Origin: Prevotella sp. oral taxon 376
GTDB taxonomy: Bacteria; Bacteroidota; Bacteroidia; Bacteroidales; Bacteroidaceae
Direction of reading: 5' to 3'
NCBI RefSeq assembly: GCF_003043945.1
Contig: NZ_PYXG01000001.1
Coordinates: 372,001-436,000 of the forward strand
Length of the DNA: 64,000 nt
How positions within the stretch are numbered: position 1 is the stretch's first letter; every line of letters begins with the position of its first letter. The position numbers were made by a program, and so were the translations under genes. The notes beneath the pieces are model-generated. The model was not told where the DNA came from, ran no database searches, and saw only the letters and a program-made list of their open reading frames with translations. Shown piece by piece: positions 6,587-14,559 of this stretch.

Positions 6587-7528
6587 ATGGGAAAGCGAGT
6601 AAGAATATCAAATGACAGCCTGAACAGCTACGGGTTCAGGGTTTTGACCTCAGGCATGGATGTAAGCCAGTATGGTCGCAATCCCGTGCTGCTCTACATG
6701 CACGAACGTGGCAATGTGATAGGCTATGTGAAAGACCTGAAGGTCGAGAACAACGAGGTTACGGGTGAACTGATGTTCGACCGGGCCTCGGAAATAAGCG
6801 AGCGTTGCGAGAAGCAGTTCGAGTTCGGAAGCCTCCGGATGGTGAGTGCCGGGCTGGAGATACTGGCCACAAGCGAAGAGCCTGACCAGCTGGTGACAGG
6901 CCAGACCCGGCCAACGATTACGAGGAGCAGGCTCTTCGAGGTCAGCGTGGCCGACATAGGCGCCAACGACGATGCCCTCGTGCTACGCAAGGACGGAAAG
7001 ACGATAACCCTTGGCAGGGACGGTGATTGTCCGCTGCCTTTACTGAACAATAACAACAATAAAACGACAAATGAAATGGAAAACAAGACCATTGCCCTGC
7101 AACTGGGGCTTCCGGAAACGGCGACAGACGCGGAGATCAGCGCCCGGCTCACGGAGCTGAAGACTGCGAAAGAGGAGAACGCTACCCTGCAGCAAGAGAA
7201 AGAGAAACTGACCCAGGCCGGCATCACGGAGCTCGTTGCCCGTGCCGTCGCCGAGAAGCGGCTTGATGAAAAGGACAAGGATCAGTTCGTGGAACTGGGC
7301 AAGAAGATCGGTGTGGAGGAACTGGAGAAGACACTGAAGGCGATGCATCCTGCGGTGAAGCTGTCTTCCGTGCTGGGACATCAGGGCGGCGCTCCCACCG
7401 GAGCCACGGGTACATTCACGAAACTGAGTGAGGTGCCGGCTGACCAGATTGCGACCTTGCGCTCGGACAACCCCGAGGAGTACAAGCGCCTGTACAAGGC
7501 AGAGTACGGTATTGATTGCGAGATTTGA
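6587..7528 (+). CDS. Prohead protease with C-terminal scaffold region
   Basis: This 313-residue protein joins two parts. Residues 1-150 resemble HK97-type prohead proteases: YGRNPVLLYMHERG with H39, then FGSLRMVSAG with S87 as candidate catalytic residues. An Asn-rich linker (NNNNN at 154-158) leads to a scaffold-like half (164-313) with a Glu/Lys-rich coiled coil and a Gly-rich segment. In Mu, protease and scaffold are the nested genes I and Z, and here an ATG at 7076 could start a separate scaffold. It is the first gene of the rightward late operon. Confidence 0.75.
   Translation: MGKRVRISNDSLNSYGFRVLTSGMDVSQYGRNPVLLYMHERGNVIGYVKDLKVENNEVTGELMFDRASEISERCEKQFEFGSLRMVSAGLEILATSEEPDQLVTGQTRPTITRSRLFEVSVADIGANDDALVLRKDGKTITLGRDGDCPLPLLNNNNNKTTNEMENKTIALQLGLPETATDAEISARLTELKTAKEENATLQQEKEKLTQAGITELVARAVAEKRLDEKDKDQFVELGKKIGVEELEKTLKAMHPAVKLSSVLGHQGGAPTGATGTFTKLSEVPADQIATLRSDNPEEYKRLYKAEYGIDCEI
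7076..7528 (+). CDS. Possible nested scaffold protein from an internal start
   Basis: In-frame codon 164 of the protease gene is an ATG preceded by an AT-rich stretch, AACAATAACAACAATAAAAC (7047-7066). This looks like a Bacteroidota gene leader rather than the GC-rich coding around it. The product would have 150 residues, starting MENKTIALQLGLPE, with a predicted coiled coil at its residues 25-55. This matches the nested I/Z arrangement of Mu. It is an inference from position and base composition. Confidence 0.45.
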   Translation: MENKTIALQLGLPETATDAEISARLTELKTAKEENATLQQEKEKLTQAGITELVARAVAEKRLDEKDKDQFVELGKKIGVEELEKTLKAMHPAVKLSSVLGHQGGAPTGATGTFTKLSEVPADQIATLRSDNPEEYKRLYKAEYGIDCEI

Positions 7529-7554
7529 AAGTAATAACCCTTAAAAAAGAAAAA

Positions 7555-8610
7555 ATGAACAGAATTTTGATGATGTTTGCCGCCCTGCTTTTCAATGCGG
7601 TAGCAGGTGCGACATTAGCCCGGACCGTAGGACTATCGCCTATGGCCGGTGTCTTGGGCATGAATGTGGTGGCTGCACTTGCCGGAGCTGTCCCTGACGG
7701 CGTGCTGCATGCCGGTGTGTTTACGGAAATATGGACAGGCGAGCTGGTAAAGGCCCTGCGCAGCGGTCTTGAAGGGTCATGGCTTGACGGCGTGCCCGAC
7801 CAGAGTTCCATCGCGAATAACGATGTCATTCATCTCGTGGATGTAGGCGTGGATCCGGATGTACTGGTGAACAACACGACATATCCGATTCCCCTTCAGG
7901 CATTGGAGGATAAGGATATTGCCGTAAAGTTGGATAAATTTCAAACGAAAGTGACGCCTATCACTGACGATGAGTTGTATGCCACCAGCTATGACAAGAT
8001 GGCCCGTGTGAAGGAAAGCCACGGCAATTCTATAAACGATGCCAAGTTTACAAAGGCTGCCCACGCATTGTGCGCCCAGAAGAACACAGCCAAGACACCC
8101 GTACTGACAACGACCGGTGAGCGTGATGTGGAGACAGGCCGTCTGCGCCTGACTCCCAACGACCTTGTGGAGATGAAGCGTGCGCTGGATAAGATGAAGG
8201 TGCCATCTGAGAACCGCCGCCTCGTCCTCTGCCCTGACCATGTCAACGACCTGCTGCTTGCCAGCCAGAACTTCCGTGAGCAGTACAACATAGACCGCGT
8301 CACCGGCAAGGTAGGCAAGCTGTACGGCTTCGACATCTTTGAATATGCCAACACACCGCTCTATACAAAGGCCGGTGTGAAAAAAGATGTGGGTGCAACA
8401 GCTGACAAGGGTGAATTCCAGTGTTCGTTTGCATTCTACACTCCGCGTGTGTTCAAGGCAACGGGCTCGACCAAGATGTATTACAGCGAGGCGTCGACTG
8501 ACCCGCAGAACCAGCGCAACCTGATTAACTTCCGCCACTACTTCATCGCCATGCCTAAGAAGGCTGATGTAGGCGTGGTAATGGCAAGCGGCTATAAGGA
8601 GAATCCATAA
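7555..8610 (+). CDS. Major capsid protein
   Basis: The start is taken at the ATG at 7555, after an A-rich leader, giving 351 residues. The N-terminus is hydrophobic and is followed by GVFTEIWTGELVKAL. The middle part has YATSYDKMARVKESH, RRLVLCPDHVNDLLL and the LYGFDIFEYANTPLY segment seen in Bacteroidota Mu-like capsid proteins. It directly follows protease/scaffold, the standard order. The stop overlaps the amidase start by one base. Confidence 0.75.
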   Translation: MNRILMMFAALLFNAVAGATLARTVGLSPMAGVLGMNVVAALAGAVPDGVLHAGVFTEIWTGELVKALRSGLEGSWLDGVPDQSSIANNDVIHLVDVGVDPDVLVNNTTYPIPLQALEDKDIAVKLDKFQTKVTPITDDELYATSYDKMARVKESHGNSINDAKFTKAAHALCAQKNTAKTPVLTTTGERDVETGRLRLTPNDLVEMKRALDKMKVPSENRRLVLCPDHVNDLLLASQNFREQYNIDRVTGKVGKLYGFDIFEYANTPLYTKAGVKKDVGATADKGEFQCSFAFYTPRVFKATGSTKMYYSEASTDPQNQRNLINFRHYFIAMPKKADVGVVMASGYKENP

Positions 8611-9074
8611 TGAGCAAGCCGGTGAAGTATCTCGTCATCCATTGCACGGCGACCCCCGAGGGGCGCGAGGTGAGTGCGGCGGACATCCGTCGTTGGCACA
8701 CCTCGCCGAAGCCAAGGGGGCGGGGCTGGAAGCAGGTCGGGTATACCGACCTCATCCACCTCGACGGCCGCGTGGAGCGCCTCGTAGACAACAACGAGGA
8801 CGCCTCCGCGGATCCGTGGGAAATAACGAACGGCGCGTCGGGCTACAACGGAGTGAGCCGGCACATCGTATACGCCGGCGGCTGCGACGGGCAGATGAAC
8901 CCCAAGGATACTCGGACGGCTGCACAGCGTGAGGCCTTAAAACGCTATGTGCGGGATTTCCACGACAGGTTTCCCCGAATATGCATCGTGGGACACCACG
9001 ACCTGAATCCCGGCAAAGCGTGCCCGAGTTTCGATGTGCGGGCGTGGCTGCGCGAGATAGGCATAAGGCAATAA
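8610..9074 (+). CDS. Phage N-acetylmuramoyl-L-alanine amidase (endolysin, T7 lysozyme/PGRP type)
   Basis: This 154-residue amidase has the zinc ligands H11 (VIHCTATP), H129 or H130 (IVGHHDLNPG) and C138 (KACPSFDV), with GRGWKQVGYTDLIHLDG as the substrate-groove segment. It cuts the bond between MurNAc and the stem peptide. There is no signal peptide, so release needs a holin or leakage. The start codon overlaps the capsid stop (TAATG). The two spanin-like genes that follow make a lysis cluster between capsid and tail genes. Confidence 0.88.
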   Translation: MSKPVKYLVIHCTATPEGREVSAADIRRWHTSPKPRGRGWKQVGYTDLIHLDGRVERLVDNNEDASADPWEITNGASGYNGVSRHIVYAGGCDGQMNPKDTRTAAQREALKRYVRDFHDRFPRICIVGHHDLNPGKACPSFDVRAWLREIGIRQ

Positions 9075-9097
9075 TCCATAATTCATAATTCATAGTA

Positions 9098-9670
9098 ATG
9101 GCAGAGATGATACTTCAGTACTTGATGTGGGCGATACCGAGTGGTGGCGTCGGCGCGGCGATAGCGTGGATAGCGAACCGGAAGATTCGCTCGGCAAAAG
9201 TGGCCAAGGAGGTGCACGATACCTACAAGACGATGTACGAGGACATCTCATCCCTGCTGGTTGAGACCCAGAAAAAATATGAGGATACAACAGAGAAGAT
9301 CGAGGAGCTGGGCACGGAGAACGCCCGTACGCGACGCGCCCTCAACCGGCTTAGCCGTGCGATCGAAGCTATTCAGGTATGCCCTTATCGGAGCACTTGT
9401 CCTGTCAGCGGCGAGTTGTCGGTCGACGAGAACGGAGACGACGGAAGACCTCACCCTGGCAAGCGTGACGGCGGCAAGCATGACGAGCGTAACCGAGACA
9501 AGGCAAACACCCTTGAAGGTGCCGATGTCTTCCGTAAGCCTGATCCTGAACTTGGACAGTCTGCGACAGCTGCCATCCGGCGCGGGCTACACGGCCAGGC
9601 ACGGCCGGGCGAGCGTGAGAGTAACACGGATCCCCCCAACGGCGACAAAGCCGGGGCATCTGTTGGTTGA
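9098..9670 (+). CDS. Inner-membrane spanin-like protein (membrane anchor plus coiled coil)
   Basis: The 190-residue frame begins MAEMILQYLMWAIPSG, with one membrane segment at residues 4-26, then a long charged coiled coil (27-92) and a cysteine pair CPYRSTC. The rest is polar, low-complexity sequence. Membrane anchor plus coiled coil after the endolysin is the layout of Rz-type i-spanins. From 9357 the DNA is shared with an out-of-phase lipoprotein gene, so the tail sequence may be constrained by that frame. Confidence 0.55.
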   Translation: MAEMILQYLMWAIPSGGVGAAIAWIANRKIRSAKVAKEVHDTYKTMYEDISSLLVETQKKYEDTTEKIEELGTENARTRRALNRLSRAIEAIQVCPYRSTCPVSGELSVDENGDDGRPHPGKRDGGKHDERNRDKANTLEGADVFRKPDPELGQSATAAIRRGLHGQARPGERESNTDPPNGDKAGASVG

Positions 9671-9890
9671 AGCCGGATGCGACTCCCTGGAACTGCTCTG
9701 TGCGAGCTATGCCAGGACTGTGAGCACGCTGCGACAGCAGTTGGAAGCCGCGTCCGACGCCCACAAGAAAGCGAGTGAGGAGCATTCCCCGTTCGGGCCC
9801 CGAAAGGCATTTATCACCTTTATCGCCGGAGTGGTGGCCGGCATAGTAACAACCCTTTTAACAAGAAGAATATGGAAAAAAGTGTTTTAG
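9357..9890 (+). CDS. Overlapping phage lipoprotein, outer-membrane spanin-like
   Basis: A GTG at 9357 gives a classic lipoprotein signal, MRSKLFRYALIGALVLSAAS followed by Cys21. The 177-residue product then has a polar middle, a short coiled coil (TLRQQLEAASDAHKKASEE) and a C-terminal membrane segment, FITFIAGVVAGIVTTLL. It overlaps the preceding gene by 314 bp in another frame, as Rz1 overlaps Rz. The C-terminal membrane helix is unusual for an o-spanin. The end overlaps the tail-tube start by 19 bp. No ATG is available near the signal peptide. Confidence 0.55.
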   Translation: MRSKLFRYALIGALVLSAASCRSTRTETTEDLTLASVTAASMTSVTETRQTPLKVPMSSVSLILNLDSLRQLPSGAGYTARHGRASVRVTRIPPTATKPGHLLVEAGCDSLELLCASYARTVSTLRQQLEAASDAHKKASEEHSPFGPRKAFITFIAGVVAGIVTTLLTRRIWKKVF

Positions 9891-10339
9891 ACGGAACCAA
9901 TCTGATCCTTAGTGTCGGCGGAAAGGCCTTAGGTTTTTCGACGGGCTGCAAGGTGAGCACGAGCACGGAGACCGGCGAGCGCGTCACGAAAGAAGCGGCG
10001 AGCGGCAAGTGGAAGGAGAAGTTCGCGAAGAGCTTCTCGGAGAACATCTCCGCGGACGGCTGCGTGCTGACCGACGGGGACAGTGATACTCCGACCTACG
10101 ACCAGCTGAAAGAACTGCAGCTGGCAGGACTCCCGGTAGAGGCCTCGTACAACCTGCGCGACGGCGACAAGCGCACGGGCAAGACGACCGGCGGCTACAA
10201 GGGAAAGTATATCATCACCTCACTGGAACTTGATGCCCAGGCCGGTGATGACGCCAAGTACAGCGTACAGCTTGAGAACAGCGGCAAGGTGGAGAAGCAG
10301 ACCAGCGGCCTAAGCACGGCAGCAAAACCAGGAGGATAA
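9872..10339 (+). CDS. Tail tube protein
   Basis: This 155-residue protein starts MEKSVLDGTNLILSVGGKAL. It alternates beta-type segments such as ITSLELDAQAGDDAKYSVQL with Gly-rich turns, the pattern of TP901-1-type tail tube proteins. Size and position directly before the frameshifted tail chaperones and the tape measure are canonical. No separate sheath gene is seen, so the tail is more likely siphovirus-like than Mu-like contractile (inference). Confidence 0.7.
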   Translation: MEKSVLDGTNLILSVGGKALGFSTGCKVSTSTETGERVTKEAASGKWKEKFAKSFSENISADGCVLTDGDSDTPTYDQLKELQLAGLPVEASYNLRDGDKRTGKTTGGYKGKYIITSLELDAQAGDDAKYSVQLENSGKVEKQTSGLSTAAKPGG

Positions 10340-10342
10340 CCC

Positions 10343-10633
10343 ATGCTGAAAGTCGAGTTGAACGGTAAGGAATATCCCTGCGGTCTCGTGATGGGCGCCC
10401 TCCTGCGTTTCAAACGCGAGACGGGGAAAGATGTCAGTCAGATGAAACAGGATGACCTGGAGGATCTGCTGATGCTGATGTGGTGCTGCGTGAAGTGTTC
10501 GAGCCAGGCGGAGAACATTGACTTCCCCATGGACTTCGAGACCTTCTGCAACAGCATTACCCCGGCCGTGCTGAACGGCTGGAACGAAAGGATTGGCGAG
10601 GCTGCTCAAAAAAAAAGAGCGAAGGGAGCGTAG
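10343..10633 (+). CDS. Tail assembly chaperone, gpG-like short form
   Basis: This 96-residue protein, beginning MLKVELNGKEYPCGLVMGAL, has the size and helical character of gpG-type chaperones that coat the tape measure during tail assembly. It starts 3 bp after the tail tube gene. Close to its 3' end is a run of nine A (10608-10616), where ribosomes can slip by -1 to make the longer fusion. Confidence 0.75.
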   Translation: MLKVELNGKEYPCGLVMGALLRFKRETGKDVSQMKQDDLEDLLMLMWCCVKCSSQAENIDFPMDFETFCNSITPAVLNGWNERIGEAAQKKRAKGA

Positions 10634-10956
10634 GCGACTCCGACATTGAGCAGCTGCTCGGCATAGCGACGGGGTGCATGGGGATGAGCCGGAATGACTT
10701 TTGCCGATGCACCCCCTCTGAATTCAAGGCGACATGGGACGCCTGGAACGATATGCGGCAGAACCGTGAGCGTGGGGAGTGGGAGCGTCTTCGGATGCAG
10801 TGCCTCTGCACCCTCCAGCCCTATACGAGGAAGACCCTTGCCCCGGCGGACATCATGACATTCCCATGGGAGAAGCCCTCTCCTGCGGAGAAGCTGGGAA
10901 AGGAGGAAGTCATGCGGAGATACCGCGAGGCGAAAGCCGCAGCAGGACTGGAATGA
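10343..10956 (+). CDS. Tail assembly chaperone fusion gpGT by -1 frameshift
   Basis: The zero frame reads CAA AAA AAA AGA at 10607-10618. A -1 slip on A AAA AAA (10609-10615) joins 91 residues of the short form to 113 residues of the next frame. That frame is open from the slip site to 10956 and continues KSEGSVGDSDIEQLLGIATG before the internal Met at 10678. The added part has TPSEFKATWDAWND and EEVMRRYREAKAAAGLE, typical of the T domain. A separate 92-residue gene from 10678 is possible but less likely. Such frameshifts are widely conserved in tailed phages. Confidence 0.75.
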
Positions 10957-10958
10957 GG

Positions 10959-11108
10959 CTATGGTCTGTCCCTGTAGGCAAGAATCCCGATACAGAAAGC
11001 GGTGCCTACAACGAAGATGGCAAGACAAAACAGGAATGTAAGTACCGAGGCAGTGGGATGCCCGGTATAGAGGTCATAAAGCGGCTGCAGATTTACATTC
11101 ATCATCAT
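10959..11108 (-). CDS. Small membrane protein on the opposite strand (moron-like)
   Basis: A leftward 49-residue frame begins with three Met codons (11100-11108). It encodes a polar start, NVNLQPLYDLYTGHP, and one strong membrane helix (about residues 17-41, ending CIGILAYRD). It fills the gap between the tail chaperones and the tape measure gene, on the strand opposite to the tail operon. A full-consensus promoter (11130-11163) directs it. Own promoter, reversed strand and location inside a late operon are marks of a moron gene, often expressed in the lysogen. Function is unknown. Confidence 0.6.
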   Translation of the reverse strand: MMMNVNLQPLYDLYTGHPTASVLTFLFCLAIFVVGTAFCIGILAYRDRP

Positions 11109-11129
11109 TGTGCCAATTTGGTTACGCTG

Positions 11130-11163
11130 CAAATATATAAAATAAAAATGAAACCATGGCAAA
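11130..11163 (-). promoter_or_regulatory. Promoter of the counter-oriented small membrane protein gene
   Basis: On the minus strand TTTG (11163-11160) is followed after 22 bp by TATATTTG (11137-11130), then GC and a start codon at 11108. The -33 element lies over the first codons of the tape measure gene. Confidence 0.6.
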
Positions 11164-14100
11164 AGAGGTCAGTTTTTTAATAAAAATCCGTAATGACGGC
11201 GGTGCGAAGCGCGTAACGGCCGACGCGGAGGAGATGGGTCGTGTCATCCGCAGCGTCCAGGACGAGGCGGAGAAGGCAAAGCGGGATGTGCTGACCTGGT
11301 CGGAGGCAGCCCAGGCAGTAGACCTGCTCCATGACTCGATTGCAGGGCTGCAGCGCGCATTGACCGAGATGACCGCCGACTACCAGACCTCCGTCGTCGC
11401 CCAGACACAGTTGGCGACCATCATGCGGCAGCGGATGGGCAGCACGGAAGAGGAGATACAGAGCATCAGAGACCTTTGTTCCGCCCAACAGGAACTCGGT
11501 GTCGTAGAGGACGACATCGCGGCGAGCGGTGCCCAGCAGATGGCCACTTTTTTGAAAGAGAAGCAGAGCCTTGATGTCCTCATCCCCACGATGAACAACC
11601 TCATCGCCCAGCAGGACGGACTGAATGCCACGGTACAGGGCGCGGTCGGCATCGGCAACATGATGGGAAAGGCGATGCAAGGACAGACGGAGGTACTGCA
11701 GCGTGTGGGCATTACTTTCGATGAGACTCAGAAGCAAGTGCTTCAGTTCGGCACGGAGAGTGAGCGCGCTGCCATGCTTGCCGAGGTCATCACGGCCAAT
11801 GTGGGCAATATGAACGAGGAACTCGGCAAGACCGACGCGGGCAAGCAGAAGCAGCTGGAGAATACGCTGGGAGATATCAAGGAACAGCTGGGCAGCATGG
11901 TGCAGGGTGCAATGCCCTTCGTTACCATTGCCGCCCAGGCAATGATCTGTGTCGTTGGTTGCGTGAGACTGGTGGCAACCCTCAAGGCCTTGTCCGCAGC
12001 CTTCAGCCTCACCACGATCAAGGCTGTCGTCCTCGGCATACAGGAGAAGATGGTGGCCGTCGGTCAGAACCTCCTTGCCGCCACCGGATACACGGCAGCG
12101 GCAGGGACGGCGGCTCTTACCGTAGCGATGACAGCCCTTGCTGCGGCGATGTCAATGGGCATATCCCTTGCCATCACGGGACTGATAAGTCTTTTCTCCT
12201 CCATGGGAGATGAGGCGGAGGACGCGGCACAGGGCGTGGATGTTCTAAAAGAGAGCACAGACGCCTTCAGCAATGCCTCGTCTAACGCGAAGGCGGAGAT
12301 AGACATGGAGACAAATTCTCTCGCCTCTTTGATCAACAGCCACAAAAACACCTCTAAGAAAATAGACGAGCTTAACAGAAAGTATGGCGAGAGCTTCGGC
12401 TACCACCGTACCGCCGCCGAGTGGTACGACACTCTCGTCTCGAAAAGCAAGGCTTATTGCACCCAGATGGGATACGAGGCCCAGGCCAAGGCACTCTCCT
12501 CACAGATAGCAGCCAAGCAACTGGAGAAGGAGGGCAGACAGAGCGAGCGTCTCCAGCTCGGACAGCAGTACATGGACAACAATGGGAAGAGCCACTATAA
12601 CTGGGAGAATAGCGCCGGTGGCAAAGAATACTACGACCAGCTGGGCAGTCAGATCAGCCGTCTGAACGATGACATCGCAGTCCTTCAGCGCCGGTATGAT
12701 TCCGCCATCCAGCACATGGTGGAAGCCCAGAAAGAACTTGACAAGTCCCGAAAGTCCGTGCACACATCCGGAGACAGCCTGAAGGATGCGACCGCCGAGG
12801 AGCTCAAGCGCACGATAGAGCAGGACCAGCAAAGCCTGGAACGCCTTTCGGGCAGCGACGAGGCGGAGCGGCAGCGGCTGAACCGTGAGATTGGAAGGCT
12901 CCAGAAAGAAGTGGCCAGACGCGAAGGCGTGAACAAGAAGGAGCAGGGCGTCGTCTCTCCCATCAAAACCAAGGCAAAGACAGATAGACCCGTTATCAAT
13001 GCCAGGACGCTTGAGGATGTCGGCAAGAACATCTCTTACTACGAGACCCAGCTGAAGAAAACGGACAAGGCCGATACCGACAAGATCAAAAGGCTTGTAT
13101 CCCTCATCGGCAAATACAAGGAACTGAAAGAAGCCATCGAGAAAGAAATGGCGGCCGCCAGTCGTCCCGCGTCCCTGAACACCTTGCAGGAGATAGACAC
13201 GGAAATACAGTATCAGCAACAGCTCCGCAGACAGTCTGCTAAGGAGGATCTCGGTCAGATTGATGCCGAGATCAAGCGTTTGAACGATCTTAAAACGGCG
13301 CTCGAAGACAGTTCGCACATGGCTATCGGACTTGACCAGATCGACACCTACGAGCAACTGGACGCGGAACTCGCTTTCTATGAAAAGAAGCTGAAGACCG
13401 CCTCCGCCGCCGAGCGCGTCGAGATGCAGAAACGAATCACGGCTTTGAAGAAACTGCGTGGCGAGTGGGACGACACACTGGGTGCCCTGGATGCTCCGGC
13501 AGCCATTGGCAGCCTGAACTCGATGGAGGAGCTGGACAAGGCCATCAGCTACTATGGCGCCCGCCAACGCGAGGCGACAGGAGATGAGGTAGAGAAGATT
13601 CAGCGCACGATCAGTGCCCTGCAGCAGAAGCGAGATGCCCTGACACGGACGACGGAGATTCCTACCATGCAGCAGGAGACGGCAGACCTGTCCGGTCTGC
13701 AAGGCAAGCCCCTGCTGATGGAACTGAAGCTGATAGGCCTTGAGGGTATCCGCGAGAAGATTCGCTCGCTGCAGAAGATGCTGGCAGACACACAGAACCC
13801 GTTGGGAATGGGGCAGCGCCAGGAGGTGCAGGGACTTATCGACACCTGGACCAGATACGAGAAGACATTGAAGCGGAGCCAGGCAAGCCTCGGCTATGCT
13901 TGGAACGGCATGAAAGGCATCGGAAACGGCATAGAAGGGCTTACGGAAATACTGGAAGGCAATGGAAACGCCTGGCAGGCCGTCACGGGCATCGTGGACG
14001 GCACCATCCAAATATACGACGGAATGAATGCCGTCATCGGCCTTGTCAACGCACTGACTGGAGCGACACAGATGAACACGGCCGCCACGACTGCGCAGGG

Positions 14101-14557
14101 AGTGGCGAAAGCGACCGAGGCGACCATCGACACGACGGCCACGGGCGTGGAAGTGGCAAACAGCGCGGCACGCGCCGCGGCCGCCGGCGTGGAGACAACG
14201 GCCGATGTTGCCGGTGCTGCCGCCAAGACCATGAAGGCACACGCGAGCATACCATGGGTAGGCATTGCCATCGGAGCTGGCATGGTGGCTGCGCTCGTCG
14301 GCATCATGACAGCCCTGCCGAAATTCGCCGACGGCGGCATAGCCTACGGCCCTACGCTCGGCATCTTCGGCGAGTATGCCGGGGCGCGATCGAACCCGGA
14401 GGTGGTCGCCCCGCTTGACAAGCTGAAATCAATCATCGGCAGCGAAGAAAACTCCGTCGGCGGAGTGTTCAGGCTGGAGGTCCAGGGGCGGAAACTCGTG
14501 GCCGTGTTAGCCAACGAGACACGCACAAACCGTAAGAGAACGAACATAAGACTGTAA
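11156..14557 (+). CDS. Tape measure protein
   Basis: The largest phage gene (1133 residues) sets tail length. A helical N-terminal region is followed by hydrophobic stretches at about 255-285 and 300-345, then coiled coil. Four related units of about 56 residues start near 618, 674, 729 and 786 (for example TLEDVGKNISYY, TLQEIDTEIQY, TYEQLDAELAFY, SMEELDKAISYY). The C-terminal part has another hydrophobic stretch (IPWVGIAIGAGMVAALVGIM) and ADGGIAYGPTLGIFGEYAG then NPEVVAPLDKL, a segment common at the end of tape measure proteins. No lytic domain is recognised. Confidence 0.88.
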   Translation: MAKEVSFLIKIRNDGGAKRVTADAEEMGRVIRSVQDEAEKAKRDVLTWSEAAQAVDLLHDSIAGLQRALTEMTADYQTSVVAQTQLATIMRQRMGSTEEEIQSIRDLCSAQQELGVVEDDIAASGAQQMATFLKEKQSLDVLIPTMNNLIAQQDGLNATVQGAVGIGNMMGKAMQGQTEVLQRVGITFDETQKQVLQFGTESERAAMLAEVITANVGNMNEELGKTDAGKQKQLENTLGDIKEQLGSMVQGAMPFVTIAAQAMICVVGCVRLVATLKALSAAFSLTTIKAVVLGIQEKMVAVGQNLLAATGYTAAAGTAALTVAMTALAAAMSMGISLAITGLISLFSSMGDEAEDAAQGVDVLKESTDAFSNASSNAKAEIDMETNSLASLINSHKNTSKKIDELNRKYGESFGYHRTAAEWYDTLVSKSKAYCTQMGYEAQAKALSSQIAAKQLEKEGRQSERLQLGQQYMDNNGKSHYNWENSAGGKEYYDQLGSQISRLNDDIAVLQRRYDSAIQHMVEAQKELDKSRKSVHTSGDSLKDATAEELKRTIEQDQQSLERLSGSDEAERQRLNREIGRLQKEVARREGVNKKEQGVVSPIKTKAKTDRPVINARTLEDVGKNISYYETQLKKTDKADTDKIKRLVSLIGKYKELKEAIEKEMAAASRPASLNTLQEIDTEIQYQQQLRRQSAKEDLGQIDAEIKRLNDLKTALEDSSHMAIGLDQIDTYEQLDAELAFYEKKLKTASAAERVEMQKRITALKKLRGEWDDTLGALDAPAAIGSLNSMEELDKAISYYGARQREATGDEVEKIQRTISALQQKRDALTRTTEIPTMQQETADLSGLQGKPLLMELKLIGLEGIREKIRSLQKMLADTQNPLGMGQRQEVQGLIDTWTRYEKTLKRSQASLGYAWNGMKGIGNGIEGLTEILEGNGNAWQAVTGIVDGTIQIYDGMNAVIGLVNALTGATQMNTAATTAQGVAKATEATIDTTATGVEVANSAARAAAAGVETTADVAGAAAKTMKAHASIPWVGIAIGAGMVAALVGIMTALPKFADGGIAYGPTLGIFGEYAGARSNPEVVAPLDKLKSIIGSEENSVGGVFRLEVQGRKLVAVLANETRTNRKRTNIRL

Positions 14558-14559
14558 AG

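Noticed and set aside
12500..14242. Long reverse-strand open frame (580 codons) inside the tape measure gene
   Set aside because: It is the antisense shadow of a GC-rich coding gene with a clear tape measure product on the plus strand.
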